IMG/VR virus record: IMGVR_UViG_3300042866_001127
Coordinates: 1 to 22,931 of that record
Length of the DNA: 22,931 nucleotides
Strand: one strand, 5' to 3'
Source: a virus
Below the pieces are notes generated by a model. That model had not been told where the DNA came from. It worked only from the letters and a program-made list of their open reading frames with translations, and made no database searches. The position numbers were made by a program, and so were the translations under genes. Shown piece by piece: positions 22,076 to 22,931 of the stretch (the stretch's first letter is position 1; each line of letters starts with the position of its first letter).

Positions 22076-22229
22076 GGCGAGCCTCCCAGCAGCCGCACCC
22101 GTCTACGGTGCAGGTCTTGCACTTGCAGGACAGATCGTTGCACCACACGGCGCGTGACGGGTTGAGCATCCACCAGTAGCGACGTGCAGCCCAAACTAAA
22201 TGAGTACCGAATCGGTGCTGTTCGCTCAC
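22068..22229 (-). CDS. Short cysteine-rich protein, 53 aa
   Basis: This frame runs from a GTG at 22229, overlapping the preceding stop as GTGA, to a TGA that overlaps the next gene's GTG by eight bases. The product starts VSEQHRFGTHLVWAARRYWW and carries six cysteines in a short C-terminal stretch (CNDLSCKCKTC, then VDGCGCWEA). That spacing suits a small zinc knuckle or a metal/disulfide-bound domain. The N-terminal half is aromatic and basic. Seamless overlap on both sides is the main reason to accept it over a longer overlapping frame. Confidence 0.6.
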   Translation of the reverse strand: MSEQHRFGTHLVWAARRYWWMLNPSRAVWCNDLSCKCKTCTVDGCGCWEARRG

Positions 22230-22576
22230 GGCTGGCCTCCCACATCTGTAGCACCGGCGCTACCGTTGGTGCGGGCGGTGCGATAGGCGGCGATGGCGAT
22301 GTGACTAGTAGGCCGAATTAGCCGCACCCGATCGGGGGGCAACAATGCGAACACATCGTTGAACGCTTCGGCTAACTGGTCGGCCAGGGCACGCTCAGCG
22401 TCGTGCCACCGCTGCCAGCAGCCGCTTTCAGCCTGAAAGCCCCTGACCTCGGCCCGCAGCCGTTTGATCTCGGTTGGGCGCGGGCACATCGGGCACGACC
22501 AGCCGTGGTCGCTTTCAACGAAGCCGATGCCGTGCCAGTGGCAGCGTGGGTCACCGCTCACGACGGGCCCCCACAT
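22226..22576 (-). CDS. Small zinc-finger-like protein with ALADQL helix, 116 aa
   Basis: ATG at 22576 overlaps the end of the upstream gene by 26 bases; a GTG at 22561 is the alternative. An N-terminal CxxH...CxxC set (Cys12, His15, Cys28, Cys31, in RCHWHG and GWSCPMC) suggests a zinc-binding head. A coiled helix with EIKRLRAEV and DAERALADQLAEAF follows, then a conserved tail ARTNGSAGATDVG. The helix and tail recur in the next gene upstream, so the two are related. Function unknown; such small proteins are typical of accessory regions ahead of phage terminase genes. Confidence 0.7.
   Translation of the reverse strand: MWGPVVSGDPRCHWHGIGFVESDHGWSCPMCPRPTEIKRLRAEVRGFQAESGCWQRWHDAERALADQLAEAFNDVFALLPPDRVRLIRPTSHIAIAAYRTARTNGSAGATDVGGQP
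22239..22283. repeat. Gene-junction repeat, copy 1
   Basis: About 45 bases beginning CCCACATCTGTAGC on the plus strand match 22570-22614 with a few differences. The repeat encodes the shared NGSA-ATDVG tail of two neighbouring proteins and carries the overlap with the next gene, so tail and junction were duplicated together. Confidence 0.7.
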
Positions 22577-22931
22577 CTGTAGCGCTGGCGCTACCGTTGG
22601 CGCGGGCGGCGGCGTGGGCGGCGAGGATGGGGACGCGGACAGTGCTGGGGCACCAGTCGCGGACGATGATGCGCAGGACATCGGCAAGTTGGTCGGCCAG
22701 GGCGCGCTCGGCGGCGAAGTTGGTGGCAACAATGTCGGGAAGGCTTCGGCCGAGATAGTCGGCTGCGTGGAGGCGGTTCACATCTCCAGCGATCTCATTC
22801 CATTGGTTCAGCACGATGGTCGCCTCGGCCTTCCAACGCCGCAGCCGCTCGATCTCGGCCTTGGCGTCTCGGGCAAGCAGCATGATCCGCAGATCGGCAT
22901 CGGTGGTGGCTTGGACGCCACTGCCGAAACA
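22551..22931 (-). CDS. Small helical protein with ALADQL helix, 5' end beyond the window
   Basis: An ATG at 22883 opens a 110-residue frame, but the same frame stays open to the right edge (another 16 codons ending DADLRI before the ATG), and no ribosome site marks that ATG, so the true start is probably outside. The visible part has a charged helix (LLARDAKAEIERLRRWKAEA), the motif AERALADQLADVL and a tail ARANGSASATDVG. The motif and tail are shared with the downstream gene, which lacks this N-terminus and instead has a zinc-finger-like head. Function unknown. Confidence 0.65.
   Translation of the reverse strand, partial: CFGSGVQATTDADLRIMLLARDAKAEIERLRRWKAEATIVLNQWNEIAGDVNRLHAADYLGRSLPDIVATNFAAERALADQLADVLRIIVRDWCPSTVRVPILAAHAAARANGSASATDVGARRER
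22570..22614. repeat. Gene-junction repeat, copy 2
   Basis: Second copy of the sequence at 22239-22283, at the 3' end of the gene reaching the window edge. In this copy the ATG inside the repeat serves as the likely start of the following gene. Confidence 0.7.

Noticed and set aside
22027-22254. 75-residue minus-strand frame over the cysteine-rich gene
   Set aside because: It runs 49 bases into the putative small terminase gene and gives an arginine-rich, low-order protein. The alternative frame 22068-22229 fits its neighbours with minimal overlaps and has ordered cysteines.
1-22931. tRNA genes, integrase or attachment sites
   Set aside because: No cloverleaf-like sequence, recombinase frame or att-like direct repeat was noticed; nearly all bases are assigned to minus-strand structural genes.

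Overview
The window is a contiguous piece of a tailed double-stranded DNA phage genome (Caudoviricetes) carrying the virion-structure, packaging and lysis genes. Every supported gene lies on the minus strand, so transcription runs from the right edge (22931) to the left edge (1). Genes are packed very tightly, with many stop/start overlaps of the GTGA, ATGA and TGATG types, frequent GTG starts, and almost no intergenic DNA. The sequence is GC-rich with GC-biased third positions, which suggests a high-GC host, possibly an actinobacterium; the host is inference only. There is no tape-measure or tail-tube gene. There is instead a large portal, a scaffold, a connector-like protein, a beta-propeller-like tail protein and a set of alanine/glutamine-rich putative internal virion proteins, so a short-tailed (podovirus-like) particle is the best reading. 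Nothing seen speaks for lysogeny, and the genome is incomplete at both edges.

In transcription order: (1) 22931-22068 holds three small genes, two of them related to each other and one cysteine-rich. (2) 22075-17290 is the packaging block: putative small terminase, large terminase, a zinc-ribbon protein, a one-helix membrane protein and the portal. (3) 17300-14987 is the head block: scaffold, a 313-base untranslated leader and the major capsid protein. (4) 14920-8920 holds a small capsid-associated candidate, a 151-residue unknown, a large repeat-containing virion protein, a glycine-rich adhesin with a small partner, a connector-like protein and a beta-propeller tail protein. (5) 8918-6443 holds two related minor tail proteins flanking an amidase endolysin and two holin-like proteins. 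(6) 6441-5693 holds two related Ig-like domain proteins. (7) 5693-1 holds four putative internal virion proteins and a fifth, very large one that runs off the left edge.

The most unusual element is the leader of the major capsid gene (16247-16559). A promoter-like sequence sits directly after the scaffold stop. It is followed on the transcribed strand by a long hairpin, then four separate small hairpins that all show GGAG in the loop while their stems differ in sequence, then a hairpin whose 5' arm could instead pair with the bases between the capsid Shine-Dalgarno and AUG. A perfect 15-bp hairpin with a CCCCTCC loop follows the capsid gene. Together these look like an RNA-level control device for capsid synthesis, possibly binding a protein through the GGAG loops. 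I know of no described equivalent in a phage capsid leader; this is pattern reading without a database search.
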